Positions 63,658-64,000 of a stretch of DNA of 64,000 nt are shown here, piece by piece; the first letter of the stretch is position 1; each line of letters begins with the position of its first letter. Source of the DNA: Bufo bufo (Eukaryota; Chordata; Amphibia; Anura; Bufonidae); NCBI RefSeq assembly GCF_905171765.1, contig NC_053392.1:105264220-105328219 (forward strand), read 5' to 3'. A program made the translations under genes and the position numbers. A model generated the notes under the pieces. That model was not told the DNA's origin. It made no database searches and saw only the letters and a program-made list of their open reading frames with translations.

Positions 63658-64000
63658 AGGGATTCTGTCACCAGATTACACCCTATTGAGCTAGCTGACA
63701 TTAGCGATGTGCTAATGTCAGCTGAACCTAACTAGCCTATTCCTACTTTTATCTATGCCTCCGTTACGCCAGAAATATAACTTTTATAATATGCTAATTA
63801 GCCTCTAGGAGCGGGGGGAGGGGGGCGTTGTTCCTGCTCCTAGAGGCTCCGTTCTCCCACCTTTGTTGCCTCCCTCCAAGTCCTGATTGACAGGGCCAGG
63901 CAGCGCTCGCATTTGTCTGCCAGCCCTGTGCTCTGGTGAAATCTCGTGCCGTTCAGCATTCGGCGCAGGCGCGGTGAGGGAAAGACGCTCACAGGCTGCC
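63658..64000 (+). mobile_element. TTAA MITE, left part; runs off the window
   Basis: AGGGATTCTGTCACCAGATT follows TTAA 63654-63657. Contains GCTGACATTAGCGATGTGCTAATGTCAGC (hairpin), AATTAGCCTCTAGGAGCGGG mirrored by CTCCTAGAGGCTCC, and CGGCGCAGGCGC, linking it to 19936-20419 and 28595-29376. The right end is outside the window. Confidence 0.7.

Overview
The window looks like nuclear DNA from an anuran amphibian, probably a neobatrachian frog or toad. Supporting signs are a CR1-type LINE with the ATTCTATG-type 3' end, V-SINE copies with a tRNA-like head, several Tc1/mariner families, hAT elements, and very many fold-back MITEs of two kinds. One kind has 3-bp TTA/TAA flanks and GGCC/GGGC termini (PIF/Harbinger-like). 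The other has TTAA flanks and AGGG termini (Kolobok/piggyBac-like target choice). I found no host exon, tRNA, rRNA, CRISPR array or bacterial feature. The window is best read as intergenic or intronic DNA packed with transposons. Superfamily calls rest on termini, target-site duplications (TSDs) and protein motifs read directly from the sequence, plus remembered family features. No database search was run.

Layout. 0-9 kb: hAT MITE with a perfect 8-bp TSD, palindromic Harbinger-like MITEs, a V-SINE, TTAA MITEs, an 0.8-kb fold-back MITE, and a second V-SINE split by a 1.08-kb hAT element carrying a 14-copy ~30-bp minisatellite. 9-14 kb: unrecognised AT-rich DNA, a hAT MITE, a TTAA MITE split by a 1.29-kb retroelement-like insert with a perfect 14-bp TSD, a broken Tc1 fragment and another large fold-back MITE. 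14.3-21.5 kb: a nest four levels deep. A hAT relic is split by a CR1 LINE. The LINE is split at one TTAA by a 5.0-kb element made of hairpins, a ~190-bp satellite and alternating inverted ~370-bp units. A 484-bp palindromic MITE follows directly on a shared TTAA. 22-43 kb: mostly MITEs separated by single-copy-looking DNA, some of it homeodomain-site-rich (TAATTA). 43.6-46.3 kb: a complete Tc1/mariner element with an uninterrupted 338-aa DD37E transposase, one end of which is tandemly duplicated (914 bp, one visible mismatch). 48.2-49.8 kb: an AT-rich hAT element with a perfect 8-bp TSD. 52.5-53.3 kb: a probable solo LTR. 54-64 kb: three decayed Tc1 copies, more MITEs, and single-copy-looking stretches.

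The genes do not form a pathway. The only intact protein seen is the DD37E transposase, which would act on its own terminal inverted repeats (TIRs). All other coding signal is decayed transposase or reverse transcriptase. The recurring themes are insertion of one MITE directly against another at a shared TTAA or TWA target, and amplification of hairpin-containing DNA inside larger transposons.
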